Shown in pieces: positions 1 through 11,430 of a stretch of 64,000 nt of DNA. The notes under the pieces are model-generated. The model worked only from the letters and a program-made list of their open reading frames with translations, searched no databases and was not told the DNA's origin. Position numbers and translations under genes: made by a program. Within the stretch, counting starts at the first letter, position 1; the number at the start of each line of letters is the position of its first letter. Origin of the DNA: Castanea sativa (Eukaryota > Streptophyta > Magnoliopsida > Fagales > Fagaceae). The stretch lies in NCBI RefSeq assembly GCF_040712315.1, contig NC_134016.1, positions 4,751,501-4,815,500 of the forward strand, in the 5' to 3' direction.

Positions 1-1
1 T

Positions 2-280
2 GGAAGCAGTGAGGAGGGAGAAGAAGAGTGGTCTGATGGTGACAATTTAATGAGCAATGATGGGTTTGATGATGACCATGACGATGACAATGACAATGAA
101 GATTATGAAGACAATTGGAGTGATGAAGATGATGACATGCCTCCGGATTTCGATGAAGATGGTGGAACTGTGAAGATTGGAGTGAGCAAACCAATTAAAC
201 AGGTTGACAACTCAAAAAAAGATGAGGAGAAGGATCTTGTTCCTGTGCTCCCTGATGGTAGGCCAAGAGAACGTTGGTAA
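2..280 (+). CDS. 3' end of a gene for a protein with an acidic tail (partial)
   Basis: An open frame enters from the left edge and ends at a stop at 278-280. The visible 92 residues are extremely rich in Asp and Glu, with runs such as DDDHDDDNDNEDYEDN and WSDEDDD. A short mixed tail follows (VKIGVSKPIKQVDNSKKDEE) and the protein ends PDGRPRERW. Tails like this occur in nucleolar, chromatin-associated and ribosome-assembly proteins, but no family domain is visible, so no function is assigned. A possible splice donor (GATG|GTAGGC) lies at about 258, so the last codons could instead be intron. Strand and frame are supported by codon continuity from the first base. Confidence 0.6.
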   Translation, partial: GSSEEGEEEWSDGDNLMSNDGFDDDHDDDNDNEDYEDNWSDEDDDMPPDFDEDGGTVKIGVSKPIKQVDNSKKDEEKDLVPVLPDGRPRERW

Positions 281-3200
281 ATTTTATAGATGGCTGCTTT
301 CTTTTGAAGGCTCCAACCTAGAGACATTTACCAAATGGGCCTTATGCTGCGCTCTTGGACTGACTTACAAGCAGTGTTTATCCTCCTTTATGGCTTCAGA
401 GAAATATGCAATCTACTTTGCAAGGCTCTGCAGCCTGTACCATTGTAAGGCCAGGACTCTTCCCATTATTTATCATTCAGGACAATCTTTAATTGGAGCA
501 AAGGTGTAAGTTAGTTATCTCATATTATTCTCTGCCTGTATGAAACATATTTAGAGATACTTAATTAGAGCACTGAACTGAAAATTTTGAGCCAATGGTA
601 AAGTCTTTGCAGCTGTTTCTAAATTAACGATTTATGCTTCTAGAAATATAGTGAAGTAAAATGTATCCTTTCTAAGTGCGTAATAAATATAGCTTGGTAT
701 GTACTATTATTCTTCTACTTATTCAATGTGCTGGCCTGAGTTGTTTTTAAAGATTATTCTGCCTATGGAAAGAGTTATGATAAAAAGTGATATGACAAAA
801 CTGAGCTCGGGCATCCAGTTCAACTGGTTGTAAAATTGATGTGAGACTGTCAAGGTCTTTAGAATTAGATGATTATCTTTGTCCTCAACCCAGCCAATTC
901 TGCATTTTGTTTCTGTCATCAGTAGTATGGAATAAAGGATTATTAGGTTCATTGAATAGAATAGATAATGCTTTGTGATTTCACGTTAGGAGGTGCTTTT
1001 AGTTTCAAGTAACCATCTTGGAGTTACTGACTTCAGTGAAGCAGACTGCTCATAATGTCAAGCCCCGATTTCAATATCCAAGGTCATGCACACATCTTTG
1101 ATCCTTTGAAGTCTTACTTGGTGGTTGATACTCTGATTATAAGAAAGTGAGGGTATTTCAAAACACCCCCCCCCCCCCCCCCCTTCCTCCTATGAGTAAG
1201 TTATATACTAAAGCTTTGATTTTTGCAATATACTATGAGGTCTCTTTATATACTATGAGGTCTCTCTCCAATATGAAACTGCCTGATATGATTGTAGCTT
1301 TAAGCACTTTTCAGAAACCCAAGAAATATTATAGTGAGTTTAAATGGCTGCACTTTTTTGGTTCATCAGGTTTTTTTTTCTGGATAACTTTTTTGATTTA
1401 TTTGTATGCAAACAAATATAACTAAATTAATCATAGTGATTTATCTTTAATTTCTACTTTTCATGCTATATCTATTTGTCTCTACATAATTTTCTGCCTG
1501 CAATACCTTAGCTCAGTTTGTTTTCTTATTTCTTATTTCTTATATTCATTGTGCACCATCAAATTACAATTTAACCTTACCTGTTTTATTGTTGAAGTGT
1601 GACTGTCTGAGTATGAAGAATGAAAAGATGTTGTTAGGGTCATTGGACTGAAAAACAGTCAGAAGAATGAAAAGATGTTGTTAGATATTAAATCTGACGT
1701 TTGTTGGAGGATTTCTTTCTTCCCCTATTCTTGTCAGGGTGAAAAAACAGTTAGAAAAGAACAAAGGAATGAGTGTCTGCACATATGATGTAGTTTGATT
1801 ATTAAAAATCCTAATAAATAAGTTGTTATTCTTATGTCTGCCCCCTCCTCCCCTTGTCATTTTCTCTCTTTTTAATTGAATTATTTAGTTTCTTGAGAAG
1901 GTAAGGGGTCAGATGTGGCACAGCGTGCAGTTCCATGGCATTGTCCTACAGCATACCGTGAATTATTGACAGATTAGTCATCTTTCCAGAAGGTTAGGGA
2001 CTTAGGGATGAGATGCTGAAAATTGTATGATAGGTGGATTTGATTCTCATGGCACTTGATGAATGATAACATGCTAACATTAGTTATAATTTTCTTCGTG
2101 ACCTCAAGTATATGGTATAAATTGATAATGTTTTTAAAGCAAGGCCTTTGACATTAGGCAGACTGAAATCTGATAGGTTAGAGAATTTTGCTTGATTAAT
2201 TGCCTTGGAAATTTGGTTATTAGACTAAAAGCTGGTACACATGTTCCAAAATTTTGATATGTTCCTACCAACGTGGAGATTAGGAATTGTTGTTGACAGG
2301 GCTTGAGGAAGTAAATATTGAATGTTGCCTTTATTATGTGTGCATTTAGACACCTACAAACATATTTTTAAGGATACATTTTGAGTAGGAGAGGGGGTTT
2401 GAATTCTGGATATCTTTGTTGGAAATACTAGGAAATGTCATTCTTGTGGTAAAACAAACCTCTTTCGTTCTATAAGTAGGTATCTAGCTTGCTAACAAGT
2501 AAAGCCAGGCCATTGTGGCCTACAAAGAGGTTCTTGCTCATTTTTGTCAAGTCAGGCAAGCCAAGTCATTGATCTCCATGCAATGATATTCAAGGCACTG
2601 GTTGTTCACACTCCCTCAAGGGCTTCCATCTTGATGAACTCCACATAGGGAAGCGGCAGGCTGGAAGCACTTGGTGGGGATGGGAATAAGCTTCCCCTTG
2701 AATTGAAAGCTCGATTTATGATCTAACAGTTGCAACCGAGTCACTTTCCCACAATACTTCTTTAAATAAGCAGAAGCTTGAAGTTTTAGGCAGAGTGAAC
2801 AAAAGTTGTCATGATTTCTGATGGTTCTAGCCCAAAGATTCAAAGGTATATCACTATCCCTTTAATTTGCTTTGTCAGCTCGACTTCTTGATTAAGCTTC
2901 TCAGTCCTTGAAATGCTTCAGTCTAGTGCCAATCTGAACTATTTTGAGGTTACTAATCACAAGATTCATTTGCATACACAGCCGATAGATTCTGTTATTG
3001 TTACGTATATTTTTCCTTGTTGGATATTGTCTGCTAAATATAATATCTAAAATTTGAGACTGCATGGTCCTTAATTTTTAAGGGCTACTACATGGTTTGG
3101 TAGACTCATGAGCACTCTATAGATGAAAAAAATAGCTCAACCTCGATTCTTCAGAGGCTCCTTCAGAGGCTCATTCAAGATCATCAACCTACTACTCAAC

Positions 3201-3436
3201 TCGTCTACGTTGTCTGCTCCTAATGATTGCCCTTTCATCAAAACAAGACACCACTTGGTTTTTGGTGTAGGTGTGATCTTTTATTCAATCAGCAGAGATT
3301 TTATTAGTTGAGCTAATTGGAACTCACAAAAAACTCATGAATTTAAAGATATAATTAGTGATAATTTGAAGTCCCACAAAGAATACATACATACATACAT
3401 ACATACATGCATACATGTTCCAAAAACAAAGCTACT
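281..3436. other. Non-coding: 3' UTR and intergenic DNA
   Basis: No convincing gene is seen. The first few hundred bases are probably the 3' UTR of the gene at the left edge. The stretch holds a run of 16-17 C at about 1167-1183, a 19-bp duplication (TATACTATGAGGTCTCT) near 1229-1265, a short repeated segment around 1616-1686, and a CATA microsatellite at 3384-3416. Confidence 0.6.
3384..3416. repeat. (CATA)n microsatellite
   Basis: About eight ATAC/CATA units in a row with one interruption (CATGCATA). It lies in intergenic DNA just before an eroded transposon. Confidence 0.9.
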
Positions 3437-4262
3437 AAGGTTAGGGTTGTAAACGACCCAAGTTTTGTCAAGTAGTGCGTGTTAGAGCTTGACTCATCAA
3501 TAAAAATCAAATGCTCAAGCTTGACTCAAGCTTAGCTTGATTAATTAGTCAAGCCAAACTTGAGCTTAATATTAAACCCAAACTAAAGCTCAAGTCAAGC
3601 TTTTTAGCTTGAGATCCAATAAAATTGCATTATCAAATGCAAAAGATAAACATTGGATAGAGACATTGAGGGTGACAAATAAGAATCTTAGTTTTGATAA
3701 AACTGAATTGTGAAGTTATAGTTTTGAAAGAACTGGATTTTGAAGTTAGGCAAAAACTAAAAGTCTAGAAAAAATTACATTTGTAACTAAATGAGAAAGA
3801 CTTGCATAGTAACATATTTCACAAAATTACAGAGATTGTGGGTGGGGGAAAAGCCATACATGGGCCTACTTGGATTAAAAAAAAAAATGTAATTGAAGTC
3901 TTAAAAGTGTTCCATAGTCAGTTTAGAGGGAGTGTTAAAAAAAATTAGAGGAAAGAAACTAATGGATAGTCGTAAGTGGTCTCATGTGGACTATGTTATT
4001 ATTAAGATATGTGTGATGTCATAATAATGTGTTTATTTAGTAAACATACATCAAGTTATAAACGAGCTTAAGTTCGGCATGTATTGTATCAAGCCCTATT
4101 GTTTACGAGTTTGTTCACGAACAAATTTTTTTATACTTGGGCTCGGCTTGTTTATTAAACAAGCCTAAAATTAAGGCTTAAGTTTGGTTTATTTATAAAA
4201 TAAACGAACATGAACGAGTTTTTTATCAAGCAGAGCTCAAGTTGTTTGTTCATGAACGAGTT
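3437..4262. mobile_element. Eroded hAT-like non-autonomous element
   Basis: The left end begins GGTTAGGGTTGTAAACGACC, which resembles hAT terminal sequences. Both ends then carry many short direct and inverted copies of AGCTTGACTCAAGC / GGCTTGTTTATTAAAC / ACGAGTT-type words, as in the subterminal repeats of hAT elements. There is no coding capacity. I could not find an intact matching right terminus or target duplication, so the right limit is approximate and the family call is tentative. Confidence 0.45.
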
Positions 4263-5099
4263 GGTAAGGTTGTCTTCTCTTCTTTGACACGTGATAAATT
4301 TGGAATAATGCCATGAAGATTAGAATGATGCTTGAAAAAAGTTGACATGCATAAATTCAAAAAATGTCCAAATTTGTTTCTTTTTCTTTACCAAGAATCT
4401 GTGGTTGAGGTTATTATTCTTTCCCCTTTATGGCTATTAATGTTTCTGAAGCCTCGTTCAGGTTATTGTATAATGTATACTACAGCATTCAGTTATCCTG
4501 ATTCTCAATGAATTTGTTCTGTTCCTGCTCTCTATATAATCGACGATGGTATTAAAGGTGTACATATATCATATAGACCACATATTAGTAAAAAAAAAAT
4601 TCAAAGTCTCTCCTCCAGCCAGACTCAATGATGTTGATCAAGAGCGGCTTTCAGAAACAGCAATATATCATGAAGCTCATCATAGTCTACATTGTGTCCT
4701 TATAACTAGGGGTCTGTATGGCTTTTAGACTGAGCTACATTATATCAACATTTCTAAGGAATGAGTAAACAGCCTTAGCTATTTCTAAACTGGTTTAGGA
4801 TGACGGCTTATAAATCTCATCCATTCATTTCATTTATTAGTTACCAAAACAAAAACTAAACTAAACTAAATGTGCTCATGGCTGTGTATAAAAATTTAAA
4901 ACAGGGACGGCTTATTTTCTTGCTCAGAGGAAGGAAAAAAAAAAAAGGCATTTTGATTTCGTTTTTGTTTCCACTTTAAAATGGATAAAAATTCTGTTTT
5001 TCTTTTTGTTGTTGTTGTCGTCGTTTGTATTAATGAAACAAAAGCAGATTGTAATTTGTAATTTGTAACTATTCCAACTCAGGTCAAGAGCACATTTTT

Positions 5100-5355
5100 G
5101 CTTTTTTTTTGGGATGAAAAAAAAATAGGTAGAGGGAGCGACCTGAGTTAGTATCTTCTACTTAAGCGTAACCATAATGATACTTTACCCGTTGGACTGA
5201 GCTTACTGGAGCAGACAATCCAGATGGACTATAGTTGTGTACCTAACCCAATTGAGGACACTAGTAAATGTGAGCTGAAAACATGAAGTTATTTCCCAAG
5301 CGCTTCTCATTACAAGATTCGAACCTAGGACCTCCATCTCGCTAAACAAAGCCTT
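5100..5355 (-). mobile_element. tRNA-derived SINE-like remnants (minus strand)
   Basis: On the minus strand, GCTCAGTCCAACGGGTAAAG resembles a polymerase III A box, with a degenerate B-box-like CAGGTCGCTCCC downstream and a T/A-rich tail. A second good B-box word (GGTTCGAATCT) lies at about 5315-5325. This could be two overlapping degenerate SINEs. Limits are approximate. Confidence 0.35.
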
Positions 5356-5378
5356 AAGAACAAGGATAATTGTATAAA

Positions 5379-5645
5379 GGCGAAAATACACTTTTTGTCC
5401 CTACATTTTGGGTCAATTTTCATTTTGGTCCCAAAATTGATTTCATTGCAAATTACATTCCTAAAAAAAGAAAATCGTTTTTAAAATGGTCCCTGCCGTC
5501 AACCCACTGACGGAAACCTCCTACGTGGCAGATGGAGTGTTCTACTTGTTGATGTGGCACTGACGTGGTCATTAAAATATTATTAAAAATAATTATGTGG
5601 CATTTTTAAATGCCATGTCAGCATTTTAATTAATAAAAATTAAAA
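5379..5645. repeat. Left terminal inverted repeat of the Mutator-like element
   Basis: Starts GGCGAAAATACACTTTTTGT and pairs with the reverse complement of the right end through the TGATGTGGCA and AATAATTATGTGGCAT blocks. Confidence 0.85.
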
Positions 5646-6769
5646 CAAAAAAATTTTAATTCCTCAATTTTAATTTTAATTTTAAAAAATAAAAAAACAA
5701 ACAAAAATTTTACTTTTTTAGTTTTAAACGATTTTTTTTATTAATCTAATTAAATTAATTAGAAAATTAAAAAAAATTACCATTAGACCATTTTAGTCAA
5801 ACCAGATTTTTTGCTTCATTTTTAATAACTCAATAATTGCGGGATAGCACAAATCACCGTGGCTCTTCACCTTCCAAATCTACCTTCCGCTTGTTCCCTC
5901 TACAGCCTTGTGGAGTAAACTATTGCACATATTAACAAGCCTCAGTGGATTTGGGCTGTTGGATTTTCTCTCTGATCTCTTTGTCTCGGGTCTTTTGGCT
6001 TTGCGTGGTGGGTTAGATCAGCGGTGCACGGTGGGTCAGATCGGCCTTTCTCTCCTCTGCTGACCCCAGCGAGTCCACCTCCACCACCAAAGCAGCAGCG
6101 CTCTTCTTCAAATCGGCCATTCTGTTTGGGTCTTGGTGGGTTTTGCTGGGGTTTGTCTTGTGGGTCATGTTGTTTGGGTCTTGAGATCGTGAGAGTTGAC
6201 CTTGATTTTAAGTGGTCATGTTGTTTGGGTCTTGAGATCGAGAGAGTTGTTCTTGTTGGGAACGAATGGGAGAGCTCGGGTTCATCAATGAAAGAGTGAG
6301 AGATGATAATTTGTTTTTTCTTTTCTTTGGTGTTCTTGTGATGAGTTTGAGTTCTTAGATGTTGGGTTTGATTTGGGAAGAACGGGAAGAACAAGCTGTA
6401 AAATGAAAAACAAGTTGAAGAACATGAAGAAATTTTTTGATCTCTGTTTCTTTTTTTCTTTTCTTTTTTTTCTTTTTTTCTTTTGTGTTGTTGTAATCTG
6501 GATCTGTATTTGATCTCTGTTTTTTTTATTCTTTTTTTGCTTGTGTTGTTATGATCTGAGTTTGAGTTATTGGTTGTGGGTTTGTATTCTTGTAATCTGG
6601 GTTTGAGTTCTTTGTTGCTGGGTTTGATTGGGAAGAACAAGAAGAACAAGTGTAATGTTCTTGTGAAAATTAATAATGATAAGTAATTTTTTTTTTAAAT
6701 TAAATTAGATTTAAGGTTTTTTTTAAAATTTAATTTTTTTTATATAAATTTTCTAACATGCCTCTGTTT

Positions 6770-7024
6770 AAAAAAAATTAAAATGCTGATGTGGCATTTA
6801 AAAATACCACATAATTATTTTTAATAATATATTAATGGACATGTCAACGCCACATCAACAAGTAAGGCACTCCATCTATCACGTAGGAGGTTTTCATCAG
6901 TGGATTGATGGTAAACACCATTTTAAAAACGATTTTTTTTTAAGATGTAATTTGTAACAAAATTAATTTTAGAATCAAAATGAAAATTGACTCAAAATAT
7001 AGAGACAAAAAATGTATTTTCGCC
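6770..7024. repeat. Right terminal inverted repeat of the Mutator-like element
   Basis: Ends AATGTATTTTCGCC, the reverse complement of the left terminus. Shared blocks include CTCCTACGTG, GATGTGGC and CGTTTTTAAAATGG. It ends 188 bp before the PPR start codon. Confidence 0.85.
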
Positions 7025-7212
7025 TTGCATAAAATATAAACCTTATCCACAATTATGCTCATATTTATCAAACTTTTCATACCATCCATCCTCCGCTAAC
7101 CAAAAATTTCTCTTCCCCCTGCACGCCATTTCTTCAAAGCTAAAGCTAAGTCTAATCAGCCCAACCAGACTACCTTTACTTTCTTACCAGTTCTCTCAAA
7201 AGCCAAACCTCC

Positions 7213-10056
7213 ATGGACAAAATGGCTCCATTTCACCACCTTAACCCTCACATCCTTCAAAACCCAACACTCACTCACAACCACAACCACAACCACAAGC
7301 CACATAAAAGCCAGACCTTCACTTCTCTTGCTCTTGCTCACTCTGTCACAGACACTACTTCTCCTGAAACTCCAATCCTTGCTTCTCTTCCTTCCTCTTC
7401 GTGGAAAGTTTCCTCGAGCATGATCAGTGAGATAACATCTCTGAATTCTGTGAAAGCAATGCATGCCCAAATCATAAAATCGTCAAACAAACTCAGTTGG
7501 GATACCATTGGAAAGAGTTTGATCACATATTACTTAGAATTTGGCGATTTTAAGTCGGCTGCAATGGTAATATTCTTTCTGGGTTTTTCCAGAAACCATC
7601 TTATATGGGATTGGAATTCTTTGTTGCAAGAGTTTACAAGTTTTGGTGGTGATATTCATGATATTCTTGTGGTTTTCAGAGACTTTCATGGTGGAGGAGT
7701 GATGTTCGATAGTAAAGTTCTGGCCTTGGTTTTAAGAATTTGTGCCAGGTTAATGGATTTGTGGCTTGGAGTGGAGATTCATGCTTGTTTGATCAAGAGG
7801 GGCTTTGCCTTGGATTTGTATTTGAACTCTGCACTGATAAACTTTTATGGGAGTTGTTGGGGCATTGAGAGTGCAAATCAAGTGTTTTACGAAATGCCCG
7901 ATACAGAAGATTCCCTGTGGAATGAGGTTATCATGGCAAATTTGAGGAATGAAAGATGGATGGAAGCTCTAGAGTTATTTCGGGATATGAATATGTCAGG
8001 GGGGAAAGCCTATGGTGGAACAATTGTGAAAGTACTGCAAACTTGTGTTAAAATGGGAGCTCTCAAGGAAGGAAAGCAAATTCATGGGTTTGTTTTTCGA
8101 CGTGGACTTGAATTCAATTTATCAATTTGCAATTCACTGATTAGCATGTACTCCAAAAATGAGAGACTTGAACTAGCTAGGATAGTTTTTGAGTCAATGA
8201 GAGATCGTAACTTATCTTCATGGAACTCAATTATCTCGGGTTATGCTGGACTTGGTTGTTTGAATGATGCTAGGAATCTTTTTCATGAAATGGAAGTTTC
8301 TGGTGTAAGACCAGACATTGTAACTTGGAATTGCCTTTTGTCAGGCCATTCTCTGCATGGCTCATATAAAGAAGTCCTATACATTTTGCAGAGAATGCAA
8401 GGTGTGGGCTTGAGACTGAATTCAGGCTCTATCACCAGTGTTATTAAAGCAGTTATCAAACTGGGGTTCATTAATATGGGAAAAGAAATTCATGGCTATG
8501 TGATAAGAAATGTGCTTGACAATGATGTATATGTAGGAACTTCATTGTTGGACATGTATGTGAAGAACAATTGCTTAACTAATGCTCGTGTGGTTTTTAA
8601 CAATATGAAGAACAGAAATATTTTTGCCTGGAATTCATTAATTTCTGGGTATTCCTACAAGGGGCTTTTTGAAGATGCTGAAAAGCTATTGAGCCAAATG
8701 AAAAAGGAAGGAATCAAACCTGATTTAGTGACATGGAATTGCCTAGTTTCTGGGTATTCAATGTGGGGTTGCAGTAAGGAAGCTCTGGCTGTGATTCATC
8801 GCATCAGAAGTTTTGGATTAACACCTAATGTTGTATCATGGACTGCTCTGATATCAGGCTGTTCACAGAATGAAAGCTATAGGGACTCTTTTGAGTTTTT
8901 CATCCAAATGCTAGAAGAAGGTATCAAACCCAACTCAGCCACCATATCCAGCTTACTTCGAACTTGTGCAGGCCTATCTTTGTTACAGAAGGGTGAAGAG
9001 ATACACTGTCTCAGTATAAAAGATGGTTTCACTGAAGACGTATATGTAGGCACTGCACTTATCGACATGTATAGTAAATCAGGCAAATTAAAAAATGCCC
9101 ACAAGGTTTTCAAAAAGATTCAGAACAAAACATTAGCCTCTTGGAATTGCATGATCATGGGGTTTGCCATTTATGGCTTTGGAAGAGAAGTGATTTCGCT
9201 TTTTGATGAGATGTGTGGGGTGGGTGTCCAACCAGATTCTATAACCTTTACAGCTATCCTCTCTGGTTGCAAGAATGCAGGTCTAGTTGATGAAGGATGG
9301 AAATACTTTGATGGTATGAGCATGTATTATAATATAATCCCAACAATTGAGCATTATTCTTGCATGGTAGATCTTCTAGGGAGAGCTGGTTATCTTGATG
9401 AAGCACGGGATTTCATTCGAAATATGCCACTAAAGCCAGATGCTACCATTTGGGGTGCTCTTCTTGGATCCTGCAAAATCCATAATAACATTGAGTATGC
9501 AGAGTTTGCAGCGAAGAAACTATTTGAGTTAGAACCACATAATTCTGCTAATTATGTTCTTATGATGAATTTATATGCCATTTCAAACAGATGGGAGGAT
9601 GTGGAGCATGTTAAAGACTTGATGGGTGTTTTAGGGGTAAAGAACCTCCAAGTGTGGAGCTGGATACAGATCGATTGCAAGATTCATTTTTTCTCTGCAG
9701 AAGGGAAGCCACATCCCGATGCAGGAGAGATATATTTTGAGTTATATAATTTGGTTTCTGAGATGAAGAAAGAGGGATATGTGCCTGACATCAGCTGTGT
9801 ATATCAGAACATAGATGAAGTTGAGAAGGATAAGGTGCTGCTTAGACACACTGAGAAGTTGGCTATTACTTATGGGCTGATGAAGATGAAAAGTAGTACA
9901 CCAATTAGGGTGGTTAAGAACACAAGAATGTGTACTGACTGTCACACTGCTGCAAAATATATGTCTTTGGTACGAAACCATGAGATTATCATCAAAGATG
10001 GCATTCGATTTCACCATTTCAGAGTAGGAAAGTGTTCCTGCAATGATTGTTGGTAA
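7213..10056 (+). CDS. PPR protein, PLS class with C-terminal DYW-type domain (DCW variant)
   Basis: An intronless 947-residue protein, typical for plant PPR genes. Residues 1-70 are rich in Ser, Thr, His and Asn, poor in acidic residues, and carry an (HN)n run from CACAAC repeats; this looks like an organelle transit peptide. About residues 80-790 are tandem PPR motifs (WNSIISGYAGLGCLNDARNL, WNCLVSGYSMWGCSKEAL, ALIDMYSKSGKL). E/E+ motifs and a DYW deaminase domain follow, with the zinc/catalytic signature HTEK...CTDCH near residues 876-915 and a terminal CSC. Such proteins bind organelle transcripts and direct C-to-U editing. The protein ends NDCW, not the usual DYW tripeptide. Motif order resembles Arabidopsis At4g01030, but that match is from memory. 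A second Met three codons downstream is an alternative start. A transposon ends 188 bp upstream. Confidence 0.93.
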   Translation: MDKMAPFHHLNPHILQNPTLTHNHNHNHKPHKSQTFTSLALAHSVTDTTSPETPILASLPSSSWKVSSSMISEITSLNSVKAMHAQIIKSSNKLSWDTIGKSLITYYLEFGDFKSAAMVIFFLGFSRNHLIWDWNSLLQEFTSFGGDIHDILVVFRDFHGGGVMFDSKVLALVLRICARLMDLWLGVEIHACLIKRGFALDLYLNSALINFYGSCWGIESANQVFYEMPDTEDSLWNEVIMANLRNERWMEALELFRDMNMSGGKAYGGTIVKVLQTCVKMGALKEGKQIHGFVFRRGLEFNLSICNSLISMYSKNERLELARIVFESMRDRNLSSWNSIISGYAGLGCLNDARNLFHEMEVSGVRPDIVTWNCLLSGHSLHGSYKEVLYILQRMQGVGLRLNSGSITSVIKAVIKLGFINMGKEIHGYVIRNVLDNDVYVGTSLLDMYVKNNCLTNARVVFNNMKNRNIFAWNSLISGYSYKGLFEDAEKLLSQMKKEGIKPDLVTWNCLVSGYSMWGCSKEALAVIHRIRSFGLTPNVVSWTALISGCSQNESYRDSFEFFIQMLEEGIKPNSATISSLLRTCAGLSLLQKGEEIHCLSIKDGFTEDVYVGTALIDMYSKSGKLKNAHKVFKKIQNKTLASWNCMIMGFAIYGFGREVISLFDEMCGVGVQPDSITFTAILSGCKNAGLVDEGWKYFDGMSMYYNIIPTIEHYSCMVDLLGRAGYLDEARDFIRNMPLKPDATIWGALLGSCKIHNNIEYAEFAAKKLFELEPHNSANYVLMMNLYAISNRWEDVEHVKDLMGVLGVKNLQVWSWIQIDCKIHFFSAEGKPHPDAGEIYFELYNLVSEMKKEGYVPDISCVYQNIDEVEKDKVLLRHTEKLAITYGLMKMKSSTPIRVVKNTRMCTDCHTAAKYMSLVRNHEIIIKDGIRFHHFRVGKCSCNDCW

Positions 10057-11430
10057 TAAGGACTGTCAATGGTTTTTGCCTCTCTGAATGCTATGTTGAC
10101 ATCATGTTGAGCTCTTAAATATGATGAATTAGTTGGCTCAAAGCCTCAAGTAGAAGACATATGTTAGTGGGGCAAGGCCAGGAGATCATGGAGGAGAGAA
10201 ACTGGATGCATCACTGAGTCCATATTCCTCATATAAGAGGTTATCAATGAAGCATGGACGAGGATTCTATCCAATAGGTACACTATATGTACATGTTAAT
10301 CCACAAGCTTCATTGGCCGGAGTTCATATTTTTGTAATATGTTTTTTTCGCAAAAAGTGTTGTCCATAATTATCTAAAAGTTAACAGGGAGTGAAATTAC
10401 CTTTTTATTTTTGCCCCCTTTAAAGACTTGTAAGAAATTACCTTATCTATAAAGACTTGTTGCTGAAGATTGTTGTAAGATATTACCTTTTTTTACAAAG
10501 ACTTGTTGCTCTTTATTATTATTATCTGAAATTTTAAAATTTTTTTTTTCTAAATAAAAATGAGAGTTTAAGACTAGCATCATTTTGTAATTTTCCCTTG
10601 AGTGGTAGAGGAAAAAGAAATGCAAGAGAACAAGGTTGTTTAGGCAGTAAAATATGTACATTTTTGTATTAAAACATGTTTTGAACGGAAAATGGAGAGG
10701 CGAGTGACGAAAGCCTAACGGAACATAATTTAGGTGGGTGAAGTATTAAATTTCAAACTACAAGTAAATAACTTAAATTTAGATTAAACCATAGGTGGAT
10801 AAGTTGTACGCTGCTTTACTTACAATCTATATATAACGTGTAGTAGGTTCGAACAGGGAATCAATTTCTTTAAAATTGTTGATAAGACGCTCTCACAATC
10901 ATTTCTCCCATATTCCAAAGAAACAAGAGCCTTTATTTATACTAGGGTAAGAACTTTTTTATAATTATAGATATTTATGGTTTTATAATCATAGATATTT
11001 ATGGCCATCTCTTGAACTGACTACCAGCACTTATAGTATTGACTAATTATTGTTTAATACTCTCAAATGTGAAATATTTCACACAATGTCTACGCTTTTA
11101 CACAAGATGCCACATTTTACATGTGATGATGATATGAAAGAGTAAACACAACGTGAAAAAGTGTGAACACTGTTGGATTTGAAACAATCAAAGCCTTTCG
11201 TGATTACAATGAGAGAATTTTGAGATTTTAGCAATCCTAAGAAATTAATGTCATGATACCTTTTAGAAACCCAATCCTATTACATTCAAACCATCATTTC
11301 CTATCGTTTCTTTATTATATTACATCAGTATTATATAAATCAAACTATCACCATACACTCGAGGAAAATAAACACCACAATGGATTTTTTTTTTTTTTTT
11401 TTTTGAAGGTCAAAAATATACCAAAAGAAA
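10057..11430. other. Non-coding between convergent genes
   Basis: The 3' flanks of the PPR gene (plus) and the IQD gene (minus) meet here. It holds AT-rich DNA with imperfect repeats of TAAAGACTTGTTGCT near 10,450-10,510 and a T-run of about 20 at 11,385-11,404. No gene is seen. Confidence 0.6.

Larger units (their letters stand above)
5370..7033. mobile_element. Non-autonomous Mutator-like element with 9-bp target duplication
   Basis: The element spans 5379-7024 (1,646 bp). Both ends read GGCGAAAATACA inward, and the inverted ends stay alignable for about 260 bp (left 5379-5645, right about 6770-7024), roughly four bases in five by eye. It is flanked by TTGTATAAA (5370-5378) and TTGCATAAA (7025-7033), a 9-bp duplication with one mismatch, as expected for Mutator-like transposons. 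The middle (about 5820-6650) is not AT-rich like the ends. It holds a proline/serine-rich open stretch on one strand and a twice-repeated TGTTTGGGTCTTGAGATCG on the other, but no transposase. The interior could be a captured host fragment; I cannot name its source. Confidence 0.85.

Noticed and set aside
204..509. A 101-codon plus-strand open frame after the acidic tail
   Set aside because: It overlaps the real frame at its start and has no domain or codon character of its own; more likely 3' UTR.
3437..4262. A satellite or centromeric repeat
   Set aside because: The repeated short words occur in both orientations at two ends of one ~800-bp unit, which fits a hAT-type element better than a tandem satellite.
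5942..6649. A 235-codon minus-strand frame inside the Mutator-like element
   Set aside because: It is almost entirely Lys, Asn, Ser and Thr low complexity from T-rich sequence and simple repeats. Not a credible protein, though the segment may include a captured fragment.
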